From positions 62,001 to 126,000 of IMG/VR virus record IMGVR_UViG_3300036861_000610: 64,000 bases of DNA, one strand, 5' to 3'. The position numbers and the translations under genes were made by a program. Positions within the stretch are counted from its first letter, which is position 1. Every line of letters begins with the position of its first letter. Shown here one piece after another: positions 43,607-51,980 of this stretch. The notes below the pieces were generated by a model. That model did not search any database. It saw nothing but the letters and a program-made list of their open reading frames with translations, and had not been told where the DNA came from. This DNA comes from a virus.

Positions 43607-44261
43607 GCCACGTGGGCGCGCAGCCTTCATCATGGCCCACAATCGCCAGGAGCTTCTCGACCAGACCGTTGCAGCAATCAGGCCACAGGTCGACACGCTC
43701 ATGGTGATGGACAACGCCTCCAACCCTAAGCTCACGGTGCCAGAAGACGTGGGTCTCATGTACGTGCCAGACCAGCCGCCGAACCTGGCGCAGTTCTGGA
43801 ACATGGGGCTGGACTTCTACAACTACTGGTACAAGGACCGCCCCTACGACGTGGCCCTGCTCTGCGACGATGCGATCGTTCCGGAGGGCTGGTTCACCGC
43901 AGTAACGCAAGCCATGCGGGAACACGACGTCACCGCCGGATCAACCAACCCATGGGGTCGACCGCACGCCCCCATCGTCAAACGGGACATGGACAGCGAC
44001 ATCATGAACCGGATGTGCAGCTGGGCGTTCATCATCGACGGCAGCAGCCCCGTCCGGGCCGATGAATCGATGCACTGGTGGTGGGCGGACTCCGACTTTG
44101 ACATTCAATGTCGCCGCGAGCGTGGAACTGTCCTGATCAGTGGCCCTCCAGTTCCCAACGTTCAACCAAATCATTACACGAACATCAGGCCAGATCTTGC
44201 TGAACAGGCTGGTCGAGATCGGGAAACATTTGCCGCTAAATACGGTCGCCTCCCTTGGTAG
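43596..44261 (+). CDS. Glycosyltransferase, GT-A (family 2-like)
   Basis: 221 aa from ATG 43596. N-terminal RAAFIMAHNRQELLDQTVAAIRPQ is the typical GT2 start. MVMDNASNP matches the nucleotide-binding VDNxS motif, and VALLCDDAIVPEGWF supplies the acidic metal-binding residues in the place of DxD. WWWADSDFDIQCRRERG resembles the acceptor-side ED motif region. Predicted to move a sugar from a nucleotide donor to an unknown acceptor in the cytoplasm. Short but complete. Confidence 0.75.
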   Translation: MESEPRGRAAFIMAHNRQELLDQTVAAIRPQVDTLMVMDNASNPKLTVPEDVGLMYVPDQPPNLAQFWNMGLDFYNYWYKDRPYDVALLCDDAIVPEGWFTAVTQAMREHDVTAGSTNPWGRPHAPIVKRDMDSDIMNRMCSWAFIIDGSSPVRADESMHWWWADSDFDIQCRRERGTVLISGPPVPNVQPNHYTNIRPDLAEQAGRDRETFAAKYGRLPW

Positions 44262-44791
44262 TCAAAGAAGAGCGTTGGCTGCCAGTACCCGGCCGCACCG
44301 GATATGAGGTTTCCGACCATGGACGCATTAGAAGTTATCGAAACCGTCAGGGTCACCCAATCCCGGAACCTCGCTTCATGACCCCAACGATCGTAAATGA
44401 CTACCTGTGGATAAAGCTAGGGCGCAATTTTCAGTGCGGGCTTCATCGACTGGTCGCACTAGCCTTCCTTGGGCCGGCCCCTGAAGGGATGGAGGTTCGA
44501 CATCTTGACGGTAATAAGCGCAACGCTCGGCTGGAGAATCTGACTTACGGCACGCAAGCCGAAAATTATGCCGACCGGCGAATCCACGGTACGGACAGCA
44601 GTGGTGATCGGCATGGCAACCGAAAGCTTGCCCAGCGAGGTGAGCCCGTGTCCTACAGACTAACCGCAGCCGACGTGGCGCGTATTAGAACCACCTCAAT
44701 CTCCGGACCAATCCTTGCGAAGGAGATGGGGGTATCGGCACACACAATTTACGCGGCACGACACAGAAGAACCTGGAAGCACCTGCCATGA
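44255..44791 (+). CDS. HNH endonuclease with NUMOD4 and helix-turn-helix
   Basis: 178 aa from TTG 44255, overlapping the preceding gene by 7 bases. Domain order: NUMOD4 (WLPVPGRTGYEVSDHGRIRSY), HNH core (HRLVALAFLGPAPEGMEVRHLDGNKRNARLENLTYGT), then a C-terminal helix-turn-helix (LTAADVARIRTTSISGPILAKEMGVSAHTIYAARHRRTW) for DNA recognition. A homing-type mobile endonuclease inserted in the glycosylation cassette; the next gene overlaps its stop. It may have carried or promoted exchange of neighbouring genes. Confidence 0.85.
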   Translation: MVVKEERWLPVPGRTGYEVSDHGRIRSYRNRQGHPIPEPRFMTPTIVNDYLWIKLGRNFQCGLHRLVALAFLGPAPEGMEVRHLDGNKRNARLENLTYGTQAENYADRRIHGTDSSGDRHGNRKLAQRGEPVSYRLTAADVARIRTTSISGPILAKEMGVSAHTIYAARHRRTWKHLP

Positions 44792-44988
44792 TTTCGACCA
44801 TGGACCACCTGCCATTCCCGGGCATGACGGCCGACCAGAGGAGGGTCCTAATTCGGTGGCTGTACTCCGCGGCCGACCGGGAGACCCATCGGCAGCGTCG
44901 AGCAACCCGGACACAGGACAGACTACGGCACTCTATCCGAGCCAGCGCCTTCCAGGACGCCATTGCCGAGCTGGAGCAGGAGTCGTGA
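44788..44988 (+). CDS. Small basic helical protein
   Basis: 66 aa from ATG 44788 (ATGA overlap with the HNH stop). Predicted all-helical and Arg-rich: MTADQRRVLIRWLYSAADRETHRQRRATR, ending AFQDAIAELEQES. Its stop overlaps the next glycosyltransferase start (GTGA). Unknown function. Confidence 0.55.
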   Translation: MISTMDHLPFPGMTADQRRVLIRWLYSAADRETHRQRRATRTQDRLRHSIRASAFQDAIAELEQES

Positions 44989-45944
44989 TCAAGAAGAAGC
45001 GGCGGATCTTCGTCATCGCCACCGATAGCGCTGGATGTTGGTGGTACCGGCTTCGGCTGCCGTTGATGGCACTGCATCCGGACGAGTTTGAGGTTGTCTG
45101 GGAGCCTCCGTTCAACAACTGGCTCCCAGGGGACATCGTCGTTGGCCAGCGGATCGCCGGCCGCAATACAGCATGGCTGGAGATGTGCGACGCTCCTGGC
45201 CTGACTGCGGTCTACGACATCGACGACAATCTGCTGGAGATCGACCCCGGCAACACGGTGCCGTACCAGATCTTCTCTCCGATTGTGGATGACACTGCGG
45301 CCAATATCTCGGCCGCACAGGTCGTGACGGTGTCGACTCCGAAGCTGGCGGAGCGCCTTGCACACCTGAACAAGAACATCGTGGTGCTGCCGAACTGTCT
45401 GCACGAGTCCTGGATCGCCCGCATCGAGTTCCCATCGCCGTACATCACGGTCGGTTGGGCTGGCAGCCCGTTCCACAGCCAGGACTTCGGGGGTGCGGCT
45501 GGCCAGTTCCGCATCTACGCGGAAGCTGAGCCTCGGGCTCGGTTCCACATGATTGGCGGAGATCCGACCTTTGGCATGGTGAATCGGACAGTCTCTGGGT
45601 TCACGGACATGCATACCTACTGGAACAACCTTGACTTCGACATTGGGGTGGCGTTGTTGGAGGACAACGTCCAGAACCAATGCAAGTCATGGATCAAGGT
45701 GTTGGAGTATGCCGGCAAAGGCGTCCCGGCCGTGGCTCCTCGGATCGGACAGTATCCCGAGTTCATCGAGGATGGGGTCAACGGATTCCTGTACGACCAC
45801 GTCTCAGAATTGTCGACACACCTGTTGACCTTGTCCAAGGACGATCTTCGTTCGAGAATGAGCGAAGCAGCCATGTCCAAGGCGTCTGAGTACACCATCA
45901 GTCGCCAGATTCATCGCTGGGAAACCGTCTACCGAGAGGCGTGA
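44985..45944 (+). CDS. Glycosyltransferase, GT-B (GT4-like)
   Basis: 319 aa from GTG 44985. N-terminal IFVIATDSAGCWWYRLRLP, then YDIDDNLLEI, VVTVSTPKLAERLAHLNKNIVVLPN (donor-domain linker), VGWAGSPFHSQDF, and a C-terminal CKSWIKVLEYAGKGVPAVAPRIGQYPEFIEDGVNGFLY, which is the classical GT4 nucleotide-sugar binding region with its E...G..P signature. Paralogue of the frameshifted gene at 41998 with the same GC-[WF]-YR N-terminal motif. Predicted retaining transferase. Intact, so it may still provide the first transferase's activity. Confidence 0.8.
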   Translation: MIKKKRRIFVIATDSAGCWWYRLRLPLMALHPDEFEVVWEPPFNNWLPGDIVVGQRIAGRNTAWLEMCDAPGLTAVYDIDDNLLEIDPGNTVPYQIFSPIVDDTAANISAAQVVTVSTPKLAERLAHLNKNIVVLPNCLHESWIARIEFPSPYITVGWAGSPFHSQDFGGAAGQFRIYAEAEPRARFHMIGGDPTFGMVNRTVSGFTDMHTYWNNLDFDIGVALLEDNVQNQCKSWIKVLEYAGKGVPAVAPRIGQYPEFIEDGVNGFLYDHVSELSTHLLTLSKDDLRSRMSEAAMSKASEYTISRQIHRWETVYREA

Positions 45945-45945
45945 C

Positions 45946-46173
45946 ATGGCCGGCGATTCACAGCCACCACCCATCGCGACCCAGGGTCCCTTAGTGAAGG
46001 ACCTACTTATCGCCGACATTGAAGAGCTGTGCGCCCGCCGACAGACGAAGTACGGCACCCACCTTCAGGCCGGCAACGGCCGCGACGCTCTTCGGGATCT
46101 GTACGAAGAACTGGTCGATGCCGCCCTCTACATCAAGCAGGCGATCATGGAAAGGGATGGTCATGCAGCGTGA
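45946..46173 (+). CDS. Small MazG-like helical protein
   Basis: 75 aa. The core DLLIADIEELCARRQTKYGTHLQAGNGRDALRDLYEELVDAALYIKQAI resembles the short all-alpha NTP-pyrophosphatase (MazG-like) pattern, with E-E-L-x-D in the middle. It is much shorter than a full MazG domain, so activity is doubtful. It overlaps the methyltransferase start by 11 bases. Confidence 0.5.
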   Translation: MAGDSQPPPIATQGPLVKDLLIADIEELCARRQTKYGTHLQAGNGRDALRDLYEELVDAALYIKQAIMERDGHAA

Positions 46174-47371
46174 AACATGCGGCAGCTGCCACTCTGCAGA
46201 CCTGATCCAGGTCCTGGACCTGGGCACCTCGCCGCTGGCTGACGACTTCCCCCACTCTGCGTCCGAGGCCATGGAACAGACTCGGTATCCACTGGGACTG
46301 GTGACCTGTGCGCAGTGCTCGCTGCTCCAGCTCACCGAGATCGTGGACGACCAAGAGCTGTGGGGCGGTGACTACGGCTTCTACACCGGATCGTCCTGGG
46401 TGGCCGTCCAGCAGCAGCAGCAGTATGCCGATGACCTTCTGTGGCGCTATCGAGACCTGACCAAGGGCCTCGTCCTGGAGATCGCCTGCAACGACGGGTC
46501 CATGCTGTCCCGCTTCGCTGAGGCTGGTTGCCGGACTTTGTGCGTGGATCCGGCTGTTGGGCCGACCACAAAGGCTCGACAGTCAGGCCTCGACGTCATC
46601 GTGAAGGGCTTTGGACGGGAGGCGGCCCAGCAGGTGCTCAACGAGTACGGCTGGGCGGATCTTGTGGTGGCCAACAATGTCATCGCCCATGTAGCCGACC
46701 TGGACGATTTCGTCACGGGCCTGGCCATGGTGATGAGCCCCCAGGGCCGGCTCATAGTCGAGTTCCAGTACGCGGCCGACCTGATTACCGGCAACATGAT
46801 CGACCACGTCTACCACGAGCACCGATCTTTCTTCTCTCTTTCTTCTCTCAGCTGCGCACTTGAGCGGCATGGACTCAAGGCTGTGGACGTCCAGCAGACA
46901 ACTCCTCAAGGCGGCTCCCTGCGAGTGCACGTTGGCCGCATGGGCGATGAACTCGTCAACAGCAGCGTGACCACACTGTTGTTGGAGGAGAAATGGATGC
47001 TTGATCCCGGCAGTCTGGCCGGGATGCAGGGGCGCGCCAATCGGATCCGGCAGCGTTTGCGGGATCTGCTGTGGGAGCAGAGCCGTGCTGGGCGTCGAGT
47101 GGCCGGCTACGGCGCCTCAGCCAAGTCCACCACGCTGCTGAACTTCTGCGAGATCGAGTCGGGGCTGGTGCAGTACTTCATCGACTCCACGCCGATGAAG
47201 CACGGACGGTTCACCCCCGGTACCGGTATCCCGATCATTGACCCACGGTCGGACTCGCGGGCGCCCGACACAATGCTCCTTTGTGTTTGGAATTACGCAG
47301 GGGCAATAATGCGACGTGAGCGATTTGATGGTCAGTGGATTGTCCCCATCCCGATTCCGGTAATGATGTAG
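46163..47371 (+). CDS. Sugar-nucleotide C-methyltransferase (NovU/TylC3-type)
   Basis: 402 aa from ATG 46163 (AAAGGG upstream). Domain order fits the NDP-hexose C-methyltransferase family. First is an N-terminal zinc site (CGSCHSADL and CAQCSLLQL). Next comes a SAM-binding domain (EIACNDGS, VANNVIAHVADLDDFVTG) and the catalytic YHEHRSFFS motif. A GGSLRVHVG segment follows, in which the usual preceding His is Gln. The C-terminal domain has VAGYGASAKSTTLLNF, HGRFTPGTGIPI and VWNYA. Family members methylate C3 of 4-keto-6-deoxysugar nucleotides, exactly what the dehydratase at 48239 should produce. Confidence 0.85.
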   Translation: MQRETCGSCHSADLIQVLDLGTSPLADDFPHSASEAMEQTRYPLGLVTCAQCSLLQLTEIVDDQELWGGDYGFYTGSSWVAVQQQQQYADDLLWRYRDLTKGLVLEIACNDGSMLSRFAEAGCRTLCVDPAVGPTTKARQSGLDVIVKGFGREAAQQVLNEYGWADLVVANNVIAHVADLDDFVTGLAMVMSPQGRLIVEFQYAADLITGNMIDHVYHEHRSFFSLSSLSCALERHGLKAVDVQQTTPQGGSLRVHVGRMGDELVNSSVTTLLLEEKWMLDPGSLAGMQGRANRIRQRLRDLLWEQSRAGRRVAGYGASAKSTTLLNFCEIESGLVQYFIDSTPMKHGRFTPGTGIPIIDPRSDSRAPDTMLLCVWNYAGAIMRRERFDGQWIVPIPIPVMM

Positions 47372-47373
47372 CA

Positions 47374-47604
47374 ATGGCCTTTGATGACAGCGAGGACTGG
47401 GCTCGCGCGAGCAAAGATTTCTGGTTCCGGACCTACAGCGAGGACGCGCCGTCACCGCGCCGTGCGACCATCGTGGCCCGCGGTGACCAGTACCTGCACG
47501 CGGCGGAGGAGCGGGCCGAGAGGGGCCTGGCCGCCATGGCCACCGCCTATGCCGCTATTGCACAGGCGCACTACTACAAGGCGACAAAGCTGGTGAGCCA
47601 GTGA
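47374..47604 (+). CDS. Small helical protein in glycosylation cassette
   Basis: 76 aa from ATG 47374. It has DSEDWARASKDFWFRTYSED, then a long Ala-rich helix (YLHAAEERAERGLAAMATAYAAIAQAHYYKATK). Its stop overlaps the next start (GTGA). Family unknown; the pattern resembles small helical proteins scattered through actinophage genomes. Confidence 0.55.
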   Translation: MAFDDSEDWARASKDFWFRTYSEDAPSPRRATIVARGDQYLHAAEERAERGLAAMATAYAAIAQAHYYKATKLVSQ

Positions 47605-48242
47605 TCCTGCTGACCGGAGGTTCGGGGCAGCTCGGCAAGGAGCTGTGCAAGCTCAACGATTTCTATGCCCCGTCGCGGGCGGAACTGGACATCACGAACC
47701 AGAAACAGGTCTACCGGACCCTGCAGGAACACGAGCCGGACCTGATTGTCCACGCTGCGGCCTACACCAACACCCTGGGTGCCGACCAGGATGTCGACCA
47801 GATGGTCACCTGCTGGCAGACAAACGTCCTGGGCACCCGGAACCTAGTCGATTATGCCCAGTGCCCCATCATCTACATCTCCACCGAGGCGGCGATCCAT
47901 CCGTACTCGTTCTACATCCTTTCCAAGTTGCAGGCAGAGATGGAGGTTTCGCGGCACAAGTACGGCTACACCAACATCCGTACCTCGTTCCGCGAAGACC
48001 CATTCGAATACCCCCGTGCCTTCACTGATATGTGGACGATCGGGGACTACACCACAGTCATCGCCTGGATGATCAATGACCTGATCAATGGGCGCCCCGT
48101 GCAGAACAAGACGATCTGGCTCGGCACCGGGGCAAAAACCGTGTTTCAGCTGGCTACCCGCACTCGGCCAGACGTGAAGCCTTGTCTGCGCAGCGACCAC
48201 AGCCCATACCTGCCCTCACTGGAAGAACTGGTGGACCTATGA
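47601..48242 (+). CDS. NAD(P)-dependent sugar reductase, RmlD-like SDR
   Basis: 213 aa from GTG 47601. Short-chain dehydrogenase pattern: ILLTGGSGQLGKEL (GxxGxxG nucleotide binding), AELDITNQKQVYRTLQEHEPDLIVHAAAYTNT (as in dTDP-4-dehydrorhamnose reductase), ISTEAAIHPYSFYILSKLQAE (Y-x-x-x-K catalytic pair). It is shorter than RmlD (~290 aa), lacking part of the substrate domain. Proposed role, by inference: reduce the 4-keto group of the methylated deoxysugar. It overlaps the next gene by four bases. Confidence 0.75.
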   Translation: MILLTGGSGQLGKELCKLNDFYAPSRAELDITNQKQVYRTLQEHEPDLIVHAAAYTNTLGADQDVDQMVTCWQTNVLGTRNLVDYAQCPIIYISTEAAIHPYSFYILSKLQAEMEVSRHKYGYTNIRTSFREDPFEYPRAFTDMWTIGDYTTVIAWMINDLINGRPVQNKTIWLGTGAKTVFQLATRTRPDVKPCLRSDHSPYLPSLEELVDL

Positions 48243-49207
48243 CCCGCGTGCTAATCACTGGAATTTCGGGACAGGCCGGCGGCATCTTGGCCAAACAGTG
48301 TCTGGCCAAAGGGGACACCGTTTTTGGTCTGCTTCGGTGGGTGTCGACCAACAAGCGGCACCAGCTGCAGCTGCAGCTGCCTGGTATCGAGCTGCTCGAC
48401 GGCGACCTCCAGGACCAGGCGTCACTGGAGCGGGCGCTGGCCATCGCCCAGCCCGATATCGTCTACAACCTCGGCGCTCTGGCCTCCTCTGGTCAGAGCT
48501 GGAACCAGCCAATGGCCATGGCCGAGATCAATGCGGTCGGACCGCTGAAGATGCTCGAAGCCATCAAGGTGCACAACAAGAACATCCGCTTCGTGCAGGC
48601 CTCGACGTCAGAGCAGTACGGCCGGGTCAATGAGCAGCCGCAGTCGGAGAAGACTCCGTTCGGCAGTCTCAACATTTACGGCGTTGCCAAGACGTTTGCC
48701 CACCAGGCCACCATCAACTACCGCGATAGTTACGGCATTCACGCATCTACATGTCTTATGCATAATTACGTTTCCTTGGACCGTAATCCATATTTTGTGG
48801 ACCGGAAAATCACACGCGCCGCGGCCCGCATCAAGGCGGGCCTCGATCACGAGTTGCGACTGGGCAACACCGACGCCTCCCGTGACTGGGGTTGGTGCGA
48901 GGAGTACATGCAGGCATGGCAGCTCGTTGCCGCGCATCACGAGCCCGGTGACTACGTCATCGCCACCGGCGAAACCCACACTGTGCAGGAGTTTGTCGAC
49001 AGGGCCTTCGCCTACGTCGGCCTCAACCCGGCCGAGTATGTGGTGCACGATCCGGCCTTCATGCGACCAACCGACATCCTGGAGCTGCGCGGTGACCCTA
49101 GCTACATCAAGAAGACCCTTGGCTGGGAGGCCACCGTCAAGTTCGACCAAATCGTCGAGAAGCTGGTTCAGCATGACCTTGATCAAATCGGCGGCACTCG
49201 TGGCTGA
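48239..49207 (+). CDS. GDP-mannose 4,6-dehydratase-like protein
   Basis: 322 aa from ATG 48239. Extended SDR with ITGISGQAGG (cofactor loop), ASTSEQYG (catalytic Thr/Ser-Glu region), NIYGVAKTFAHQ (Y-x-x-x-K), NYVSLDRNPYFVDRKITRAAARI and LGNTDASRDWGWCEEYMQA, which are hallmark GMD segments. GMD converts GDP-mannose to GDP-4-keto-6-deoxymannose using bound NADP+. Length is near the family norm. With the methyltransferase and reductase it forms a plausible pathway to a modified deoxysugar. Confidence 0.85.
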   Translation: MTRVLITGISGQAGGILAKQCLAKGDTVFGLLRWVSTNKRHQLQLQLPGIELLDGDLQDQASLERALAIAQPDIVYNLGALASSGQSWNQPMAMAEINAVGPLKMLEAIKVHNKNIRFVQASTSEQYGRVNEQPQSEKTPFGSLNIYGVAKTFAHQATINYRDSYGIHASTCLMHNYVSLDRNPYFVDRKITRAAARIKAGLDHELRLGNTDASRDWGWCEEYMQAWQLVAAHHEPGDYVIATGETHTVQEFVDRAFAYVGLNPAEYVVHDPAFMRPTDILELRGDPSYIKKTLGWEATVKFDQIVEKLVQHDLDQIGGTRG

Positions 49208-49979
49208 ACCTGAGCCCGAGTCGCCATTGGTCTCAGTGATCACGCCCACCTTCCCGGGTCGGGAGAAGGTGCTGCTGGAGCGGTGCATTCCGTCGGTGTG
49301 GGGTCAGAACTACCCAGGCCCCATCGAGCATGTCATCGTCACAGACGAGAACCCGAAGCTGGAGCTTCTTCTCGATGAGATCAAGTACCAGCGGTGGTGG
49401 CAGCTCGAAGAAGACCAAGTGGACCAGACCACAGGAGCGCGTCGTACGTCCCGGGTTGTTCAGATCAACGACATCTGGAAAAACCCGGCCGCACGGGCCG
49501 GCGAACGAGGTCTCCACGTCACCCAGAACAATGGGGCGTGGCCGTGGTTTCTTGGTAGCTTCCTGGGCCTCGGCCAATTCATGTCGTTTCTCGGCGACGA
49601 TGACGAGCTGCTATCGCATCACGTGTCCGCCCACGTGCGGGCCATGCAAACAGCCAGTGCGATGTGGTCGTTGTCGAGAATCGAGTTCCGGGCTCACGGC
49701 GCGTTTTGGAACGTCATCGGTGACGAGTCCTACGCTGAAGGGCACCTTGATGCAACCGGCATCATGTGTTGGAAGGATGCGTTGACCATAGCCAACTGGG
49801 ACCCGTGGGCAGGTATTGCCGCCGTGGACTGGAAGCTTGTCAATGACTGGCGTCAGCATTCGCTGCCAGGGATATTCATCCCCGATATTACTGGCGTCCA
49901 TCACGACGGGTGGCTCACGGGCTCAACAGGAAAGCCCTATCATGATCCGCCACCACCGCTGGCGATCCCCTCCCCGTAG
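49200..49979 (+). CDS. Glycosyltransferase, GT-A (family 2-like)
   Basis: 259 aa from GTG 49200 (ATG 49173 is an in-frame alternative). LVSVITPTFPGREKVLLERCIPSVWGQ is the GT2 opening, HVIVTDENP the nucleotide-binding strand, FMSFLGDDDELL the metal-binding DxD region, and WAGIAAVDWKLVNDW the likely catalytic-base area. Followed by a Pro-rich end. Third of the GT-A/GT-B enzymes in the cassette. Confidence 0.75.
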   Translation: MAEPEPESPLVSVITPTFPGREKVLLERCIPSVWGQNYPGPIEHVIVTDENPKLELLLDEIKYQRWWQLEEDQVDQTTGARRTSRVVQINDIWKNPAARAGERGLHVTQNNGAWPWFLGSFLGLGQFMSFLGDDDELLSHHVSAHVRAMQTASAMWSLSRIEFRAHGAFWNVIGDESYAEGHLDATGIMCWKDALTIANWDPWAGIAAVDWKLVNDWRQHSLPGIFIPDITGVHHDGWLTGSTGKPYHDPPPPLAIPSP

Positions 49980-49996
49980 GAGAGAGAGAAGGAACC

Positions 49997-50608
49997 GTGT
50001 CTAACCTTCGACCCGGTATCACGTGTCTTGTGGCCTGCCACCCGGAGCGTCTCTCCAACGGCCTAGCCGTGGAGTCGCTGGCTTCCATTGCCCGACAGAC
50101 CATGCAGCCAGACACCATCATTCTGGTAAACGACATGGAACGGGCTGGAGCCGGCCGCACTCGCCAGAAGCTTCTGCGCATGGTAGAAACCGAGTGGCTG
50201 GCCTGGTGCGACTCAGACGACCTTCTGCTACCTAAGCACCTGGAGACACTCTATAACCGGGCCCAGGAGACTGGCGCGGTGTTCGTCAACGCCTGGTTCA
50301 ATGCCCCTCACGACCCGCTCGGACACTTTGGCAAGCTTTTAGACCCTTGCAACCCACATCACACCACCATTACCTTCATGGTGAAAACCGAGCTGGCTCA
50401 GGAAGTTGGCTTCGAAGAATCCCTGGAAGACAGCCCATTTTCCGAAGAGGACTGGCGCCATATCGCCGGCATTGCAGCTCTGTGCTGTGAGCGCGGACTG
50501 AAAATGGAGCATGTCCCCGAGAAGACGTGGTGGTGGCGTCAGCAAGGACAGAACACGTCTGGCCTTCCACGGGGTGGCGACATAGTACAAAAGATTCTGC
50601 ACCGATAG
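49997..50608 (+). CDS. Glycosyltransferase, GT-A (family 2-like), short
   Basis: 203 aa from GTG 49997 with AGAGAGAAGG upstream. GITCLVACHPERLSNGLAVESLASIARQT, TIILVNDMERAGAGRTRQKLL, and LAWCDSDDLLLPKHLETL (DSDD metal site) define a minimal GT2 fold. EESLEDSPFSEEDWRHIAGIAALC gives the later acidic residues. Last enzyme of the cassette; the lysis genes follow after nine bases. Confidence 0.75.
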   Translation: MSNLRPGITCLVACHPERLSNGLAVESLASIARQTMQPDTIILVNDMERAGAGRTRQKLLRMVETEWLAWCDSDDLLLPKHLETLYNRAQETGAVFVNAWFNAPHDPLGHFGKLLDPCNPHHTTITFMVKTELAQEVGFEESLEDSPFSEEDWRHIAGIAALCCERGLKMEHVPEKTWWWRQQGQNTSGLPRGGDIVQKILHR

Positions 50609-50617
50609 TCTGCCCTT

Positions 50618-51451
50618 ATGCCTACGTATGTGCAGCTGGGTTCCGAGGCTGTGTGGGGTGCTCAGTTCATCCCGCCGGTAATGAACGCTGGGCTGATCGG
50701 TCCGCTTCGAGTGTTCTATGGGCTGAGTTTCAATGCAGTGGGCTCCGCAGGAGACAACAACCACCTGTACGGCCGGCATCGCAGCTACAACTGGGACGTG
50801 TTGTCCAGGTTCTGCACGGACCGCGCATACGGCACCACGGATTCACGAGACCAGGGCGGCGACCGTAACTGGTATCGCGCAGTAGACGTCGGAATCACGG
50901 GCCAGCAGCTTTTCGACGCCAGTCACCGCATGGACGCGCTAGCACGTTCTGGAGAATGTCCAGGCCTCGCGGAATGGTTCGGCACCTTCGACGGAGTAAA
51001 CGTTGTTGGCTGGTTCCAGGGACAACCGGCCAGCTCCGACAGTTCGCACCTACTCCACCTTCATGCCGGAGTGTGGAACCAATACGCCAATGACGCTGCC
51101 ACCATGCAGCAGATTTATGGGGCCATCACTGGCACCGGAGGATCGCCACAGAAAGGCAAGGACATGTACGTCATTAGGGCGTGGCAAACCGGCGGCACCT
51201 ACAGCACCAATGGCACCACCTACTATCACCTCAGCAGTGGAGACCTAGTCGCCGCGGCCCTACGGATCGCCGGCCAGACCGAGCCAATCCCCATCGATGC
51301 GGGCGAGCTGCCCGCGTTTGGGGTAGACATTGAGTCGCTGCCGGTCACCTGCAACTGCGACTGCGGTGGAAGCGGCGGCGACGCAGGGCCCAGCGTGGCT
51401 CAGATCGCCGATGGGGTCGCAGACGAGCTGCGCCAGCGACTGGAGAGTTAA
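50618..51451 (+). CDS. Endolysin-like M15-type peptidase
   Basis: 277 aa. Residues ~1-165 resemble LAS/M15 peptidases that cut peptidoglycan cross-links. HRSYNWDV, WYRAVDVGI (metal-binding Asp) and SHLLHLHAGVWN (H-x-H metal site) stand in the family's H...D...HxH order. The C-terminal 100 residues (MYVIRAWQTGGTYSTNGTTYYHLSSGDL) may be a wall-binding part, ending in a CNCDCGG stretch and a coiled helix. Position next to a holin-like gene supports a lysis role. Family call is moderate. Confidence 0.6.
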   Translation: MPTYVQLGSEAVWGAQFIPPVMNAGLIGPLRVFYGLSFNAVGSAGDNNHLYGRHRSYNWDVLSRFCTDRAYGTTDSRDQGGDRNWYRAVDVGITGQQLFDASHRMDALARSGECPGLAEWFGTFDGVNVVGWFQGQPASSDSSHLLHLHAGVWNQYANDAATMQQIYGAITGTGGSPQKGKDMYVIRAWQTGGTYSTNGTTYYHLSSGDLVAAALRIAGQTEPIPIDAGELPAFGVDIESLPVTCNCDCGGSGGDAGPSVAQIADGVADELRQRLES

Positions 51452-51452
51452 G

Positions 51453-51908
51453 TTGCCTATCACACGTTCCAGGGTCCTCGTCCGCGCTCGCTACGGCTGG
51501 CCGCAGAAGACGGTCCCCTTTCATAAGACTGCGTTCCATCAGCCCGACGGTTACCGGACGGATGCCGCGGGGTATGTCAGCATGTGCTGGGACATCCCGC
51601 TGGGTGCGAAAAATTCGTGGGGTGGCCTGTCGACGGTTTCCATGGATACCGACGGCTGGTGTCAGGAGATTGACCCGATGGACTTGAAGCCCGGCGATGC
51701 ACTCGGGCTACTCGGACACGGGTCTGTTGGTCCCGACGGCGGAACGATCGTTCTGTTTGAATCGTGGCTGAATGGGGATTACACGACAAACTACGCAATC
51801 ACCTGGGAAATGCTCCCGGATGCATCTCCCGGGCCAGTCCGACGGCAACGTCCGTACGAGGGACACCGGTGGCACAGCTACAGGTATCGCGACATCATCG
51901 ACGACTGA
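51453..51908 (+). CDS. NlpC/P60-like lysis-region protein lacking catalytic residues
   Basis: 151 aa from TTG 51453, with GGAGAG just upstream inside the previous gene. It keeps the actinobacterial NlpC/P60 frame, but the usual TDCSGYVSMAW motif reads TDAAGYVSMCW, so the catalytic Cys is Ala. The later AGH-[IV]-x-LF motif reads DGGTIVLFESW, so the catalytic His is also lost. RVLVRARYGW at the start and RYRDIIDD at the end fit the family. Probably a non-enzymatic wall-binding protein, or a decayed lysin. A Cys five residues on (SMCW) is unlikely to substitute. Confidence 0.65.
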   Translation: MPITRSRVLVRARYGWPQKTVPFHKTAFHQPDGYRTDAAGYVSMCWDIPLGAKNSWGGLSTVSMDTDGWCQEIDPMDLKPGDALGLLGHGSVGPDGGTIVLFESWLNGDYTTNYAITWEMLPDASPGPVRRQRPYEGHRWHSYRYRDIIDD

Positions 51909-51956
51909 AATAGAGGAGACCGGAGCTTTTTGCGTCACCCTGGAACTTGAAAAGGA

Positions 51957-51970
51957 TCTCAGATCTGAGA
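51957..51970 (+). repeat. 14-bp perfect palindrome before the holin-like gene
   Basis: TCTCAGATCTGAGA is fully palindromic and ends ten bases before the holin-like start. It could be a protein-binding site or help sequester the weak AGGA ribosome binding site. No T-run, so it is not a terminator. Confidence 0.35.
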
Positions 51971-51980
51971 CGATCTAGGA

